A stretch of DNA of 64,000 nucleotides from Paraglaciecola sp. T6c (GCF_000014225.1 NC_008228.1:3782001-3846000), one strand, 5' to 3'; positions 19,063 to 29,031 are shown, counted from the first letter of the stretch. A program made the numbers and translations. Notes: generated from the sequence alone by a model not told the origin.

Positions 19063-20025
19063 TCACAGTGACTGCACCTTTCCGCTCAGGTGGGGTGCGC
19101 CTGTATCTTGGTTTTTAAGTGAAAACTTCATCGCCCTCTCCTGGGTATTCTCTGAAACCTCTTTACTATTCACTTCATCAATAGCCCCAATATCACCAGC
19201 TTTACTGTGCGTAGCCTCGTACTGTGAAAATACGACACGACCTGGCAACATTGCTGGCTTAATGAATTGAACCTGAGTGTTAAACGGCTGAATGAATAAA
19301 TCCTGATCTATCTGCTCTAGTGCAGAAAGACAACGAGACTTAGACCACATACCATGAGCGATGGCGTGTTTAAAACCGAACAATCTGGCGCTTAGCTTAG
19401 ATAAATGAATGGGGTTAAAATCCCCTGACGCTCTTGCATAATCACGCCCTAGGCCAGGATGCAATTGCCACATCTGCTTACTCTGTGCGCTCCCTTCAAG
19501 CCCAGTTGTGGCCTCATTCGCTGGGGTACTTTCTTTATTCATTGCACTAAATCGAGTACTTCGATACAAATTACTGCTGACGGATGACCAGCACAGCTCC
19601 CCATCGACGTGCACATCTGTAACGATTGAAAATACAATCCCTTTAGCATGGGACTTCATATCTTTGAAGTGGCAACGAAACACACAGGCTTCACTCGCTT
19701 GCACTGGGCGATATTGAATAATTTCATTATTAATGTGCACCAAGCCCAACAAAGCGAAGGGAAAATCTTTTTGCAGCATCAACATCAAATGCATTGGAAA
19801 ACTTACCACGTGCAAATAACACGGATGAAGATGCTTCGCTCGCCATCCTGTCACTGCATGAAACTGCTCGATACTTGAATCTAATAAACGTGCCGGAGCA
19901 AAAGACAAGGGCTGCTTGGGAAAATCGTCGAACGTAGGCGGCAATTGGGTAATATTGTCTCGTTTAAGAGCAGCCCTAAACATCAGGTTAGCAAAACGAG
20001 GTAACGTCGTTAATGGAGTCTTCAT
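19063..20025 (-). CDS. MaoC-like hot-dog dehydratase
   Basis: The 320-residue protein has two hot-dog halves. The C-terminal half carries the hydratase-2 signature: DYARASGDFNPIHLS followed by FKHAIAHGMWSKS. The Asp and His of that signature act in R-specific enoyl-CoA hydratases. The N-terminal half lacks the motif, like a degenerate duplicate. The substrate is probably an acyl-CoA or acyl-ACP; the pathway is unknown. It is convergent with nadB, with 2 bp between the stops. Confidence 0.8.
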   Translation of the reverse strand: MKTPLTTLPRFANLMFRAALKRDNITQLPPTFDDFPKQPLSFAPARLLDSSIEQFHAVTGWRAKHLHPCYLHVVSFPMHLMLMLQKDFPFALLGLVHINNEIIQYRPVQASEACVFRCHFKDMKSHAKGIVFSIVTDVHVDGELCWSSVSSNLYRSTRFSAMNKESTPANEATTGLEGSAQSKQMWQLHPGLGRDYARASGDFNPIHLSKLSARLFGFKHAIAHGMWSKSRCLSALEQIDQDLFIQPFNTQVQFIKPAMLPGRVVFSQYEATHSKAGDIGAIDEVNSKEVSENTQERAMKFSLKNQDTGAPHLSGKVQSL

Positions 20026-20047
20026 AATTTTTTGATTTTTGGCTTTT

Positions 20048-20503
20048 TTAGCAGGCTCTTGCGCGTTGCTGACTTGCTATAATACAGCGACACAATCGAC
20101 GATAGTCTTTCTCACTAACGCTGTCCTTGAATATCCAACTCCAACGAATAGAAGCTTTCTGGGGTTGATGTCGCTGTAACAGGGGTATGCGTTGCACCCA
20201 TAGTAGACTGCCGAGCATTTTAGATTGCTCACCGATCCACCAATTAGCATCTTGCCTGGCATCGAGATAATTCCACTCACCTTCGTAGCTCACCTGCACC
20301 ACAAACTTAGAATGCTCTCTTTTTCGCCACATGCTTATGCAATATACCGTAATCAAACTGCCTAATATGAACTGCAGCAAGAGCTGATAACGCAGGCTAT
20401 GAGGCTGCCAAGCAAAAACACTTGTCAATAAAACAACGTAAGCCAAACAGGCGATATACGCTTGCATTCGCGACGGTTTTACTTCAACTCTATACTTTGA
20501 CAC
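20048..20503 (-). CDS. ygfX: YgfX (CptA) family membrane protein
   Basis: The 151-residue protein has two close N-terminal transmembrane helices (about 13-31 and 37-57) and a cytoplasmic tail with conserved Trp residues, the YgfX arrangement. It overlaps sdhE by 14 bp. In E. coli YgfX/CptA has been described as a membrane toxin acting on cytoskeletal proteins, paired with YgfY (SdhE). The latter is now better known for flavinylation, so the toxin assignment is debated. Confidence 0.85.
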   Translation of the reverse strand: MSKYRVEVKPSRMQAYIACLAYVVLLTSVFAWQPHSLRYQLLLQFILGSLITVYCISMWRKREHSKFVVQVSYEGEWNYLDARQDANWWIGEQSKMLGSLLWVQRIPLLQRHQPQKASIRWSWIFKDSVSEKDYRRLCRCIIASQQRARAC

Positions 20504-20741
20504 GACTTAATATGTGATCTATCAGGCGCTTGTAATCGGGATTATTACACGCTTGATGGCCCATTAGCCAAGCGTATAAATCGGGATCATCACATGTAAG
20601 CAGGCTCTCAAAAATAACTTTATCCGCTTCAGATAAATCGTTGAATCCCTCTTCAACAAACGGCATAAAGATAACATCTAATTCTAACATTCCGCGCCGG
20701 CATGCCCATTTCAGGCGCGCATATCTTTGTTTGGTAAACAT
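20490..20741 (-). CDS. sdhE: FAD assembly factor SdhE
   Basis: SdhE promotes covalent FAD attachment to SdhA and FrdA. The 83-residue protein has the normal length and the diagnostic RGxxE motif (Arg16-Gly17 to Glu20 in CRRGMLELD) and an acidic helical C-terminus. It forms a two-gene unit with ygfX and is divergent from ygfZ, the conserved arrangement in gammaproteobacteria. Confidence 0.95.
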   Translation of the reverse strand: MFTKQRYARLKWACRRGMLELDVIFMPFVEEGFNDLSEADKVIFESLLTCDDPDLYAWLMGHQACNNPDYKRLIDHILSRVKV

Positions 20742-20898
20742 GGATCATCCTATTGTGATTATTCGAGCGCAGTTTAGCATAATTTACCGTGTATATTCCT
20801 CATCTGAAACGCTATTGCTTTCTCAATATTTCCCCTTGCTAAATAGCATTTTAACCTCATATCAATTACCCATTACGAATTAAGCTGAGATAACACTT

Positions 20899-21858
20899 GT
20901 GATAAACACCATTGATACCGCGGACACCATCCCTGCAGATTTTATTTGTCGCTTAGACGACTTGCATGTATTGAACATCAGTGGTGAAGAGCGTATCAAA
21001 TACTTGCAAGGCCAAGTCACCGCTGACATGACAAAACTTAGCGCCCATGAAGCTCTGTTTGGCAGCCACTGTGACTTTAAAGGCAAGACTTGGAACATTT
21101 TTTACGCCCTAGAGCACAATGACTCTGTGCTTTTCGTAAGCCATAAAGAAAGTGCCGCGGCGTCATTGCCCGAACTTAAAAAATACGGTGTGTTTGCTAA
21201 AGTCGATTTCGTCGATGAGCCAACCCAGTGGGCATGTTTTGGTGGACAAGGGCAGCAGCTCGAGGCTGTTATCAGTCAATTATTCGGTAGTACACCGGCT
21301 GAACACTTGCAATCGCTTAGCAATGCTAACGGTGTGGTGTTAGCGCTAGGCTCAGAAAACAAACGCTTCATGCTTGTACTTACGCCTGAAGGCCAAGCTC
21401 ATTTAGCTGCACATGAAACGCTAACGTATGCTGATAAGACCCTATGGGAAGTGCTTGATATAAAAGCGGGGGTTGCTGAATTGCGCACTGCCACCAGTAA
21501 TGAATTTGTGCCGCAAATGATGAACTTACAAGCACTAGATGGCATCAGTTTTAGCAAAGGTTGTTACATGGGCCAAGAAGTGGTGGCTCGAACTAAGTTT
21601 TTGGGCAAAAACAAACGAGCGGCTTTCATCCTTAAAGCTGACGAATCAGTAAATCTGCTGCCCGGCGATAACCTTGAAATTCCGGTCGGCGAAAACTGGC
21701 GAAAGGGGGGGACAGTATTACGCAGTGCAACCCTAAACAAAGAAACTTGGTTATTAGCCGTTGTGGCAAACGACACTGAAATTAATTCGATAATGCGGTT
21801 GAAAGATCGACCTAATGCGGTATTTACCGTGCAATCTCTGCCATATTCATTAGAATAA
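20899..21858 (+). CDS. ygfZ: tRNA-modifying folate-binding protein YgfZ
   Basis: YgfZ is a tetrahydrofolate-binding GcvT-like protein that supports certain Fe-S enzymes such as MiaB. The 319-residue protein carries the family hallmark KGCYMGQEVVAR, with the redox-sensitive cysteine, and the N-terminal YLQGQVTADM segment. It starts with GTG. A run of seven Gs lies at 21705-21711 inside the gene. Confidence 0.95.
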   Translation: MINTIDTADTIPADFICRLDDLHVLNISGEERIKYLQGQVTADMTKLSAHEALFGSHCDFKGKTWNIFYALEHNDSVLFVSHKESAAASLPELKKYGVFAKVDFVDEPTQWACFGGQGQQLEAVISQLFGSTPAEHLQSLSNANGVVLALGSENKRFMLVLTPEGQAHLAAHETLTYADKTLWEVLDIKAGVAELRTATSNEFVPQMMNLQALDGISFSKGCYMGQEVVARTKFLGKNKRAAFILKADESVNLLPGDNLEIPVGENWRKGGTVLRSATLNKETWLLAVVANDTEINSIMRLKDRPNAVFTVQSLPYSLE

Positions 21859-21882
21859 AAGGCGAATACTTAATTTTTAATC

Positions 21883-21905
21883 GGTGAATATTTCATGTAT
21901 TCACC
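21883..21905 (+). terminator. Stem-loop after ygfZ
   Basis: GGTGAATA and TATTCACC form a perfect 8-bp stem with a 7-base loop, followed six bases later by TTTTT. It lies in the 68-bp gap between ygfZ and slyD and could terminate ygfZ or shape the slyD leader. Confidence 0.5.
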
Positions 21906-21926
21906 ACCAATTTTTATGGGTACCCA

Positions 21927-22412
21927 ATGAATATAACCACCAACACAGTCGTTACCATGCACTTCACTGTAAGTGCGCCAGATGGCACACAAATCGACTC
22001 GTCAAAAGAATCAGAACCAATGGTTTTCTTGCAAGGTAGTCATTACCTGATCCAAGGTTTAGAAGATCATTTGGAAGGTAAAGAGGTTGGTGAGAAATTC
22101 GTTATCGATATCGAGCCTGAACAAGCCTATGGCGAGCGCCACGACACCCTAGTTCAAGAAGTGCCACGTTCAATGTTCGAAGGTATGGAAATTGAGCCTG
22201 GCATGACATTCAGAGCAACCACAGATGAAGGTGAGCAGTCTGTGATGATCCTTGATGTTGATGACGAAACGGTTGTAGTTGATGGCAATCATCCGTTGTC
22301 TGGCTTGACGCTTACATTTGATGTAGAGGTATTAGAAGTCCGCGCAGCAACTGAAGAAGAAATAGCTCACGGCCATCCTCATACTGCTGAAGGATGTGGT
22401 CACACTCATTAG
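21927..22412 (+). CDS. slyD: FKBP-type peptidyl-prolyl isomerase, SlyD-like
   Basis: The 161-residue protein has an FKBP domain with an inserted IF chaperone domain (about residues 70-125) and a C-terminal metal-binding tail rich in His (GHPHTAEGCGHTH). SlyD combines prolyl isomerase, chaperone and Ni-handling roles. The tail is shorter than in E. coli SlyD. The ATG follows a GGGTACCC stretch. A strong terminator follows 50 bp downstream. Confidence 0.9.
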   Translation: MNITTNTVVTMHFTVSAPDGTQIDSSKESEPMVFLQGSHYLIQGLEDHLEGKEVGEKFVIDIEPEQAYGERHDTLVQEVPRSMFEGMEIEPGMTFRATTDEGEQSVMILDVDDETVVVDGNHPLSGLTLTFDVEVLEVRAATEEEIAHGHPHTAEGCGHTH

Positions 22413-22465
22413 TAGATGTTTCTAATTCTAATATTAATCGGGTAAGACTAACCGGTAATAAACAC

Positions 22466-22492
22466 AAACGAGGCCAAATGGCCTCGTTTTTT
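22466..22492. terminator. Bidirectional terminator between slyD and glnB
   Basis: AAACGAGGCCA and TGGCCTCGTTT form an 11-bp stem with a very short loop, followed by TTTTTT on the plus strand. The flanking A-rich arm gives U residues on the minus strand, so it can serve both convergent genes. Confidence 0.88.
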
Positions 22493-22516
22493 ATAGCATG
22501 TGCTCAAGCACTTAAA

Positions 22517-22879
<363 letters not shown>

Positions 22880-23710
22880 TTAATCATAAATTGTGGGAAT
22901 AGGTACACGTTTATGTTGCGTCTTTTTATAAATTTCCAATAGGCGCTCTGTCACTTGTTGTGGCACAGGCTTCCCTTCAAGAAAATCGTCAATGTCATCA
23001 TAACTCATTCCCAATGCTTGCTCGTCAGCTTTTTGCGGGCTTAAGCTCTCTAGATCAGCTGTCGGCGCTTTATGCACAAGATTATCGGGTGCGCCCAAAT
23101 AACTTGCCACCTGCCTAACCTGACGTTTATTCAGGCCAAACATTGGCGCCAAATCACAAGCGCCATCACCGTACTTAGTATAGAACCCAGTGATATTCTC
23201 AGCAGAATGATCCGTGCCTAACACTAAACCGTCAAGCATGCCTGCAATTTCGTATTGCACGACCATGCGTGTTCTCGCTTTGACATTGCCTTTAACAAAA
23301 TCACGTTTGGTATCACTAGCAGGCAATATCCCTGCATCACTTAATGCTTTGCTCGTTTGCTCATCAATCGCATCTGCGCCTGGCTGCACATTCACCGATA
23401 TTGACTGGCTCGGTTGGATGAAATCAATCGACAATTGGGCGTCGTCTTCATCGGCTTGAACTTTGTAAGGCAACCGCACAGCGACAAATTGGTAATCAGA
23501 GCTTGATGGTGAATTCAATTGATTCACCGCAATTTGTGCTAATCGACCTAAAGTGCAAGAGTCGATCCCACCACTGATCCCCAATACGAGGGTTTTTAAC
23601 CCCGAAGCAACCAAATGGGATTTAATAAAATTAACACGGGTCTGTACTTCGCTTTCAACATCAATTTGCGGTTTCACACGCATTTCGTCAATCACCGCTT
23701 GCTTGTGCAT
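22880..23710 (-). CDS. nadE: NH3-dependent NAD+ synthetase
   Basis: NadE amidates nicotinic acid adenine dinucleotide to NAD with ammonia and ATP. The PP-loop SGGIDS near residue 47 and the later [24 protein letters not shown] and KAPTADLE motifs are intact, and no glutaminase domain is present. From the ATG at 23710, preceded by GAGAG, the protein is 276 residues, matching E. coli NadE. A GTG at 23755 would add 15 unconserved residues. Confidence 0.95.
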   Translation of the reverse strand: MHKQAVIDEMRVKPQIDVESEVQTRVNFIKSHLVASGLKTLVLGISGGIDSCTLGRLAQIAVNQLNSPSSSDYQFVAVRLPYKVQADEDDAQLSIDFIQPSQSISVNVQPGADAIDEQTSKALSDAGILPASDTKRDFVKGNVKARTRMVVQYEIAGMLDGLVLGTDHSAENITGFYTKYGDGACDLAPMFGLNKRQVRQVASYLGAPDNLVHKAPTADLESLSPQKADEQALGMSYDDIDDFLEGKPVPQQVTERLLEIYKKTQHKRVPIPTIYD

Positions 23711-23808
23711 TTTTCTCTCACTCTGCTGGTAAAACTGATTATTAGAATGGCCCACTGATAGCTGACATCTGCGCTATAAATTCAGTCAGAAGCCATTAGG
23801 CTGAAAAA

Positions 23809-25473
23809 TCAGGGCTGAATAACAACCTCTAGCCCATCTCCTTCTTTTACATTCAATGCTTCATAGGGTGATAAAGGTGCATGCCCAACTAATCCACTGT
23901 TAGAGCCATTCATCGATGCATATATTCTGCTTTGGCCCAACAATAGGTTTTCTATGACACCTCTTTGGTAGCTAGCATAATAATCTTGTCCAACATTCTC
24001 AACAGTTTGTATCGCTTGTTGCAGTATATTTACGCTTAGCGTATCGGATGAGCGCCAATCTGCGAGTAATGTCACATTAACATCATAAAAAGGCGCTAGG
24101 GCAATCCAGCGGTCATCATTGCTGGCAATAAGTGTGTTCAAGTACGCTAAATCTTCGGCATACAAGCGCTCTATATAGACACCATAGGCTGCTAGTTGAA
24201 ATTGCCCTAGGGGCAATGTGATATCCCGTCCTATCATCGGTGGCGGTAGCGCCGTATTTTGAATATACGCAGCCAACACTTGTTTTATATAAGCGGTATA
24301 GGCGTCACGGTTATTTTGCTGCGCTAAATGCTGAGCAGCGAATTCGGTGATCGCTAACTGCACAAGATCACTCGCCACATGATAAAAGCCATCTACTCGC
24401 TTGAATCGACAAACGTCCTGATATTCATCCCCTTCAGCGAGAGCTTCTTCAAATACATTGTCACCTATACGATTGTAGTGCTTATGCGCATCACCTGATT
24501 CGAGTCGATAATAGTTTTGAGTATTGACCATCGCACTTGTATCGTGATGGTCGTTACAGCACTGCTCACAACGGGCGTGTTGTCCTGGCTCTGCAACGCC
24601 TCTAGCTTTGAACACCTCTTGCCCTTGGGTTGTGCTCAATCTATCCCCTTGAATGACCGTCATTGCAGGCGTTTTTCCTAAGCCATTTTGCGCTACTCGG
24701 CAATCACATCCAACTACAAGCTGGCTTTCTAACCGTGTTTTCTCATACTCATTGGCAAATAATTCAACTCGATTTTGCTCAATTTTTATCGCGACATTAT
24801 CCCCCACAACATCAATAATCGGCGCCCCGCCCTGTATCGCTAAATCACTATCGATATGATGCAAAACGTCAATATTATCCCTCGTAGGCATGTACGTCAC
24901 CGGTAAAGGCTGGTTGTTCCCTATATTGGCACTCACCACATGCTGACTCCGGGTAAAAGGTACTGGCGTTAATTGACTGTGCAAAGAGACAGTTAGTGCC
25001 TCCCCAAATTGGTCTTGCCAACCAACGGTGATCTGCAACATCTTTTTAGGTGCAACAACAGGCAAAGTTTGCGGCAAATTAACATTGCCTTCAGGTAGCC
25101 AAGTATCAGGCAGTAAATCGTTATCGGTATCGACGAAGTACATGTTTTTCACTTGCCAGTGTAATTCAAAGGGGATTGTCTGGGTTTGCGATTGCCAAAG
25201 CTTTACTGCAACCTCCCCTGCGGCGATATCCCCTCCTGTGTCAGAATGTATATCTTGATAACTTTTTTGCCCAGCACTGCTATGCACAACACTGAAACTG
25301 TGCAGGTCACTTAACTTTTTCTTTGCCAGTGTGAGTGCCTGCTGGCGCAAATTTAACGTATAGTCGAGTTTTATATAATGGGATTGTAACTGCACATAAC
25401 CAGCGACACCGAACAGCATAATGGCGGTAGCAATCAACACTTCTAATAAGCTAAATCCAGAATGTGTCTTCAT
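23809..25473 (-). CDS. Large PilV/GspI-like prepilin with a Cys/His cluster
   Basis: The 554-residue protein begins with a class III prepilin signal, SG^FSLLEVLIA, so a prepilin peptidase should cleave after Gly6. It is far larger than a normal minor pilin (about 150-200 residues). A DTDNDLLPD segment at 115-123 looks Ca-binding. A Cys/His cluster includes Cys256, Cys258, Cys302, Cys305, Cys306, His309, His310 and Cys355. The C-terminal 200 residues look helical with no recognised domain. It is the last of four overlapping or abutting prepilin-type genes. Function at the pilus tip, adhesion or metal binding is inference only. Confidence 0.75.
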   Translation of the reverse strand: MKTHSGFSLLEVLIATAIMLFGVAGYVQLQSHYIKLDYTLNLRQQALTLAKKKLSDLHSFSVVHSSAGQKSYQDIHSDTGGDIAAGEVAVKLWQSQTQTIPFELHWQVKNMYFVDTDNDLLPDTWLPEGNVNLPQTLPVVAPKKMLQITVGWQDQFGEALTVSLHSQLTPVPFTRSQHVVSANIGNNQPLPVTYMPTRDNIDVLHHIDSDLAIQGGAPIIDVVGDNVAIKIEQNRVELFANEYEKTRLESQLVVGCDCRVAQNGLGKTPAMTVIQGDRLSTTQGQEVFKARGVAEPGQHARCEQCCNDHHDTSAMVNTQNYYRLESGDAHKHYNRIGDNVFEEALAEGDEYQDVCRFKRVDGFYHVASDLVQLAITEFAAQHLAQQNNRDAYTAYIKQVLAAYIQNTALPPPMIGRDITLPLGQFQLAAYGVYIERLYAEDLAYLNTLIASNDDRWIALAPFYDVNVTLLADWRSSDTLSVNILQQAIQTVENVGQDYYASYQRGVIENLLLGQSRIYASMNGSNSGLVGHAPLSPYEALNVKEGDGLEVVIQP

Positions 25474-26613
25474 CTAAAAATCACGCCAACTTCCGCTGAT
25501 TTTTCCGATACGTTGCATGTCAGCATCTTGATGCAGTTGCGTTAATACATTTAACTGGTATCGAATTGCCAATTGACTCAAAGCTGCATCAATTGGGGAG
25601 AGCAGCACTAATGCGCCATTCAGCTGTGCACTCGCTGCCATGGCTATTCTTTTCGCGTTAGGTGGGTTTTGCGTGCTCAGATAAATAACTAGACCAAAAA
25701 TTTGACTATCTTCAGGCATCAGCAAAGCTGAGTCCGCTAGAATTAACATAATTGGGGTATCAATACTGCCAATCTGTTGGCCTATTTCTAAACGGCATTC
25801 ACCTTGTATCCATATGACACGTGTATCCGCAATCGTTAATGGCTCGCAATCCGCGGCGATAAGCGACACTTCACTCTTTAAAATGTGCCAGTCAGGCACA
25901 GGTATATTGAACAGGTATTCCAATACATCCGCCGGGAACCCCTCGTGCTCTTGCAGCGTATCAATGCCTAAGTTGGTATTGTTCGAATACATATCTAAAG
26001 CACATCTGTTTTCATCAAATATCTGCAATGCACAGGTTCGACTGTCTACATCAATAGCGGAAAGGGTCTTATCCGTCCATATAGAGACCGGCACCCCATT
26101 ACCACCAGCATTCGGGTTCGCCCCTAGGACAAAACGTAAGTCACTAGGTATGTCAACGGCGCTGATCAAAGGTACTGGCGGGATAATGTGAAGAAAAGGA
26201 TAACGAAGTACCTGCTCGCTCACCTGATGTCTACTCTGCCCATCAGCAGATAAGCCAGCTGATTCGATGGTAGCCCACTGTGTATTCAAGCCGTTACGTT
26301 GGAATGGATTAAATTGAGCACTCACAATCGCACGCGCATTATTGCTGAACGTTATATTGTGCTCTTCGCCTTGCCAGATAACATCAGATTGCATAAGGCT
26401 CATACCATGCGCTAACCCGCCTTGCGCTGCAGCCGATGACAATGCTTGGTTTTGGCTGTTGAGCAGTATTTTATGTTCAAGGGACTTCACGCGCCCAGTA
26501 TGGACGGTGACTAAACTAGCAATCACTAACAACAGTGATACCGACACAAGCATCATAGCGCCTTTGCTTTCGCGCCTTGGGTGATGCCCATAGTCATACT
26601 TATTGAGCATCAT
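25474..26613 (-). CDS. PilX/GspK-like minor pilin assembly protein
   Basis: The 379-residue protein has a basic N-terminus, a single hydrophobic helix (KGAMMLVSVSLLLVIASLV, about residues 17-35) and a long periplasmic domain. The N-terminus lacks the Glu5 of ordinary pilins and resembles PilX or GspK. It overlaps the PilW-like gene by 14 bp and abuts the 554-residue prepilin gene. The large soluble part suits a tip subunit of the GspK type, which is an inference. Confidence 0.65.
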   Translation of the reverse strand: MMLNKYDYGHHPRRESKGAMMLVSVSLLLVIASLVTVHTGRVKSLEHKILLNSQNQALSSAAAQGGLAHGMSLMQSDVIWQGEEHNITFSNNARAIVSAQFNPFQRNGLNTQWATIESAGLSADGQSRHQVSEQVLRYPFLHIIPPVPLISAVDIPSDLRFVLGANPNAGGNGVPVSIWTDKTLSAIDVDSRTCALQIFDENRCALDMYSNNTNLGIDTLQEHEGFPADVLEYLFNIPVPDWHILKSEVSLIAADCEPLTIADTRVIWIQGECRLEIGQQIGSIDTPIMLILADSALLMPEDSQIFGLVIYLSTQNPPNAKRIAMAASAQLNGALVLLSPIDAALSQLAIRYQLNVLTQLHQDADMQRIGKISGSWRDF

Positions 26614-27232
26614 TGTTCACTAAAAAGCGTATTGTGCCTTGGCGTGACACATCTGGCTGAGCCTTCAAGTTAGCCACCAGATTCATCTCTACTTGCGTCA
26701 ATACCCTCTGTCCAACGATAAACTCCGTTAACGTAAAATGTAGACGCGTGACCTGCACAACATTGGGGTCTGTTACATCATGCCAGCCATTGCTGTTACA
26801 TTGCGCTCCAGTTGTGCGCATCTCTATTGCTTTACCCCGCAGGCGATAGCCATAATTTTCATTGCCATCTTGGGTATCCAGAACCCCATTAGCATTGCGA
26901 TCGTAAGCAAATAAAATACAGCTATCTTCGATTTCATTAGTAAACTGGCTAAGGGTTAACGAATCTGCGAAAGGATTTAACGCATTAATAGGGTCGATAA
27001 TTTGTGCTGATGCACCTGCGTGAAAGCCCGCTCTGGCGATATCTCGGGCTAACATCTGAGAGACTAAGGTAAACTCTTCATTCAGACGAGAGGAGGTCAA
27101 CAAATTAGCATTTACCCCGACCCCAAACCCGATAAAAGCGGTAAATGCAGACAACGCTGATACGCCCAAAGACATGGCAATCATCAGCTCTATCAATGAA
27201 CTGCCTTTGCTAAGAAATCGCGAATTCAACAT
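26600..27232 (-). CDS. PilW/GspJ-like minor pilin
   Basis: The 210-residue protein has the prepilin motif KG^SSLIELMIAMSLG at residues 9-23 and a PilW-like TSSRLNEEFTLVSQMLARDIARAGF segment after the helix. A DRNANGVLDTQDGNE stretch (about 112-126) looks like a Ca-binding loop. It overlaps the FimT-like gene upstream by 7 bp and the PilX-like gene downstream by 14 bp. Confidence 0.8.
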   Translation of the reverse strand: MLNSRFLSKGSSLIELMIAMSLGVSALSAFTAFIGFGVGVNANLLTSSRLNEEFTLVSQMLARDIARAGFHAGASAQIIDPINALNPFADSLTLSQFTNEIEDSCILFAYDRNANGVLDTQDGNENYGYRLRGKAIEMRTTGAQCNSNGWHDVTDPNVVQVTRLHFTLTEFIVGQRVLTQVEMNLVANLKAQPDVSRQGTIRFLVNNDAQ

Positions 27233-27744
27233 TGTCTGTATGCCACAATATCACCTTCGTTCACGCACAGACGAACCCGCCCCATATTACTCACAATAAG
27301 TTTGAGTTCATCCGTCGTATCACCAAAAATCAACGAGCCTGAATCCCCCATGGCCATGCCTCTTGCGCCGTCAAATACCGCACTATCATTCTGCCCAAAG
27401 CGCAATTGCGTCAGTTGTACAGAGGAAAAATCACTATGTTGAATGCGCGACTGCACTCCCAACACTGAGCAACTGTCTTCGATTCGACAATTACATACTT
27501 CGGATAGGTTCATACCTAGGCACCATGCTTGGCCGTCTTGAATAGTAACGAATATATTCTGCCCAGACGCGATAGCACTTGCGCGAGCGTGTTGCATAAA
27601 GAAATAGCTCTCTTGTGCCGCTTGCTTAATATGTAGCTGCTGTTTTGAATCTAATAATGAGGGGACGCCAAGCGTCATTAATATCATGGTAATAGATATC
27701 ACCAACATAAGTTCTAATAGAGACATTCCTTTGCACATGTTCAT
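27226..27744 (-). CDS. FimT/GspH-like minor pilin with GRVR motif
   Basis: The 172-residue protein has the prepilin motif KG^MSLLELMLVISI and the GspH/FimT-like helix QAAQESYFFMQHARASAIASG. Near the C-terminus is NMGRVRLC. FimT proteins that bind DNA during transformation have a GRxR motif at that place, so this one could take part in DNA uptake. It is the first gene of the four-gene minus-strand prepilin operon. Confidence 0.82.
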   Translation of the reverse strand: MNMCKGMSLLELMLVISITMILMTLGVPSLLDSKQQLHIKQAAQESYFFMQHARASAIASGQNIFVTIQDGQAWCLGMNLSEVCNCRIEDSCSVLGVQSRIQHSDFSSVQLTQLRFGQNDSAVFDGARGMAMGDSGSLIFGDTTDELKLIVSNMGRVRLCVNEGDIVAYRQC

Positions 27745-27970
27745 CAGTATGCGTGATCCGAAAATGGGGCTACAACATGAAAGTAACGCGCGAACTTAAG
27801 CGAGGAGCAGTGTAATCAATCAGAGGGCAACAAACCCGAGTACACAAAGCTTTGACTGCATTTTGCGTGGCGAAAAATAATAATTGAGCATATAAATATA
27901 GACTAAATCGAGAAAAATTTTAGGCTGAAGGTAAGGCCTATGTCGAAAAGAAAAATAACAAGGACAAACT

Positions 27971-28363
27971 GTGCACCAACACCTCGCGTATAATCGCTAT
28001 ATTGGATTTAGTTTGATTGAACTGATGATTGTGGTGACCATCATCGGGATACTCGCCATGGTCGCCCTGCCCAGTTATCAAAATCACATTGTACAGACTC
28101 GTCGTGTTGATGCGCAAAACGCCTTATTGAAATGGCATTTACAACAAGAGCGTTACCGGATTTCCCACACCACGTATGCTGACGAGGTCGCCTTGCCGGT
28201 ACCGACAAATGACTTATATGAATTTAGTGTTTCGAACATATCTGCAACTCGTTTTATATTGCAGGCCGAAGCGTTGTCAACGCAACTGGCAGATACTGGC
28301 TGTACAACTCTAGCTATCAATCAATCTATGACACAGTCTCCGGCAAATTGCTGGCCCCGATAA
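27971..28363 (+). CDS. PilE-like type IV pilin
   Basis: The 130-residue protein has the prepilin motif IG^FSLIELMIVVTIIG, followed by PSYQNHIVQTRRVDAQNALL and a C-terminal Cys pair (CTTLA to CWPR) that can form the pilin D-loop. The GTG start has AAGGA six bases upstream. It is divergent from the minus-strand prepilin operon and followed by a FimT-like gene. Confidence 0.85.
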   Translation: MHQHLAYNRYIGFSLIELMIVVTIIGILAMVALPSYQNHIVQTRRVDAQNALLKWHLQQERYRISHTTYADEVALPVPTNDLYEFSVSNISATRFILQAEALSTQLADTGCTTLAINQSMTQSPANCWPR

Positions 28364-28458
28364 TTCTGATATTAAAAGCTTAATCATCACTACGCTTTTA
28401 ATACCATAGCCACTTGGCTCATACGTTACCTTGCCAGTATTAACGTTACACTTTGAGC

Positions 28459-29031
28459 ATGAGAAAAGTCTATCGTTACCAAAATGAAAACCCCGCAGCG
28501 CAACGCGGTGTGACGCTTATCGAATTGATGATAAGCGTCAGTATTGCCGTTATTCTCGCCGCGAGCGTAGCACCTAGTTTACAGGCGACCATTTCCCACA
28601 ACACAATTGCAGCGCAGATGAATAAGATCAGTGCTTTAGCCCAGTATGCCAGAGGCCACTCGATAGATAATCAAATTGAAACAACCTTTTGTGCTACATC
28701 AGATTACGCAACTTGTTCTAATAATTGGGCGCTAGCCAAAATGGTCTTTGTTGATACCAACGGGGATGGTGAACGCAACGCAAACGAATCATTGCTTGCA
28801 TCCTTAAGTGTTGAGAGGAACAACATTGCTGTTCAAGGTCCTCAAAACCCCGTTGTTTTTACTATGAACGGCGGAGCTAATAATAATGCAGACATCCTAT
28901 TTTGCGGCGAAGAAACGTCATCTCACCGGGCATTGTTCATCAGTTTACAAGGTAGAGTAAAAACTAGTCGAGACAGTGACAACAACGGGGTTTATGAGGG
29001 CAGAAACGGAGAGACTTTAAGCTGTTCTTAA
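28459..29031 (+). CDS. FimT/GspH-like minor pilin
   Basis: The protein is 190 residues from the ATG; a TTG two codons earlier is possible. It has the motif RG^VTLIELMISVSI, a FimT-like N-terminal helix, a Cys pair (CATSDYATC) and SLQGRVKTS near the C-terminus, close to the GRxR motif of DNA-binding FimT. A DTNGDGERNANES loop looks Ca-binding. It converges with pilE. Confidence 0.82.
   Translation: MRKVYRYQNENPAAQRGVTLIELMISVSIAVILAASVAPSLQATISHNTIAAQMNKISALAQYARGHSIDNQIETTFCATSDYATCSNNWALAKMVFVDTNGDGERNANESLLASLSVERNNIAVQGPQNPVVFTMNGGANNNADILFCGEETSSHRALFISLQGRVKTSRDSDNNGVYEGRNGETLSCS

Noticed and set aside
20048-20741. ygfX-sdhE as a toxin-antitoxin module
   Set aside because: This pair (CptA/CptB) was once described so, but sdhE is a conserved FAD assembly factor; nothing here suggests a mobile toxin-antitoxin system.
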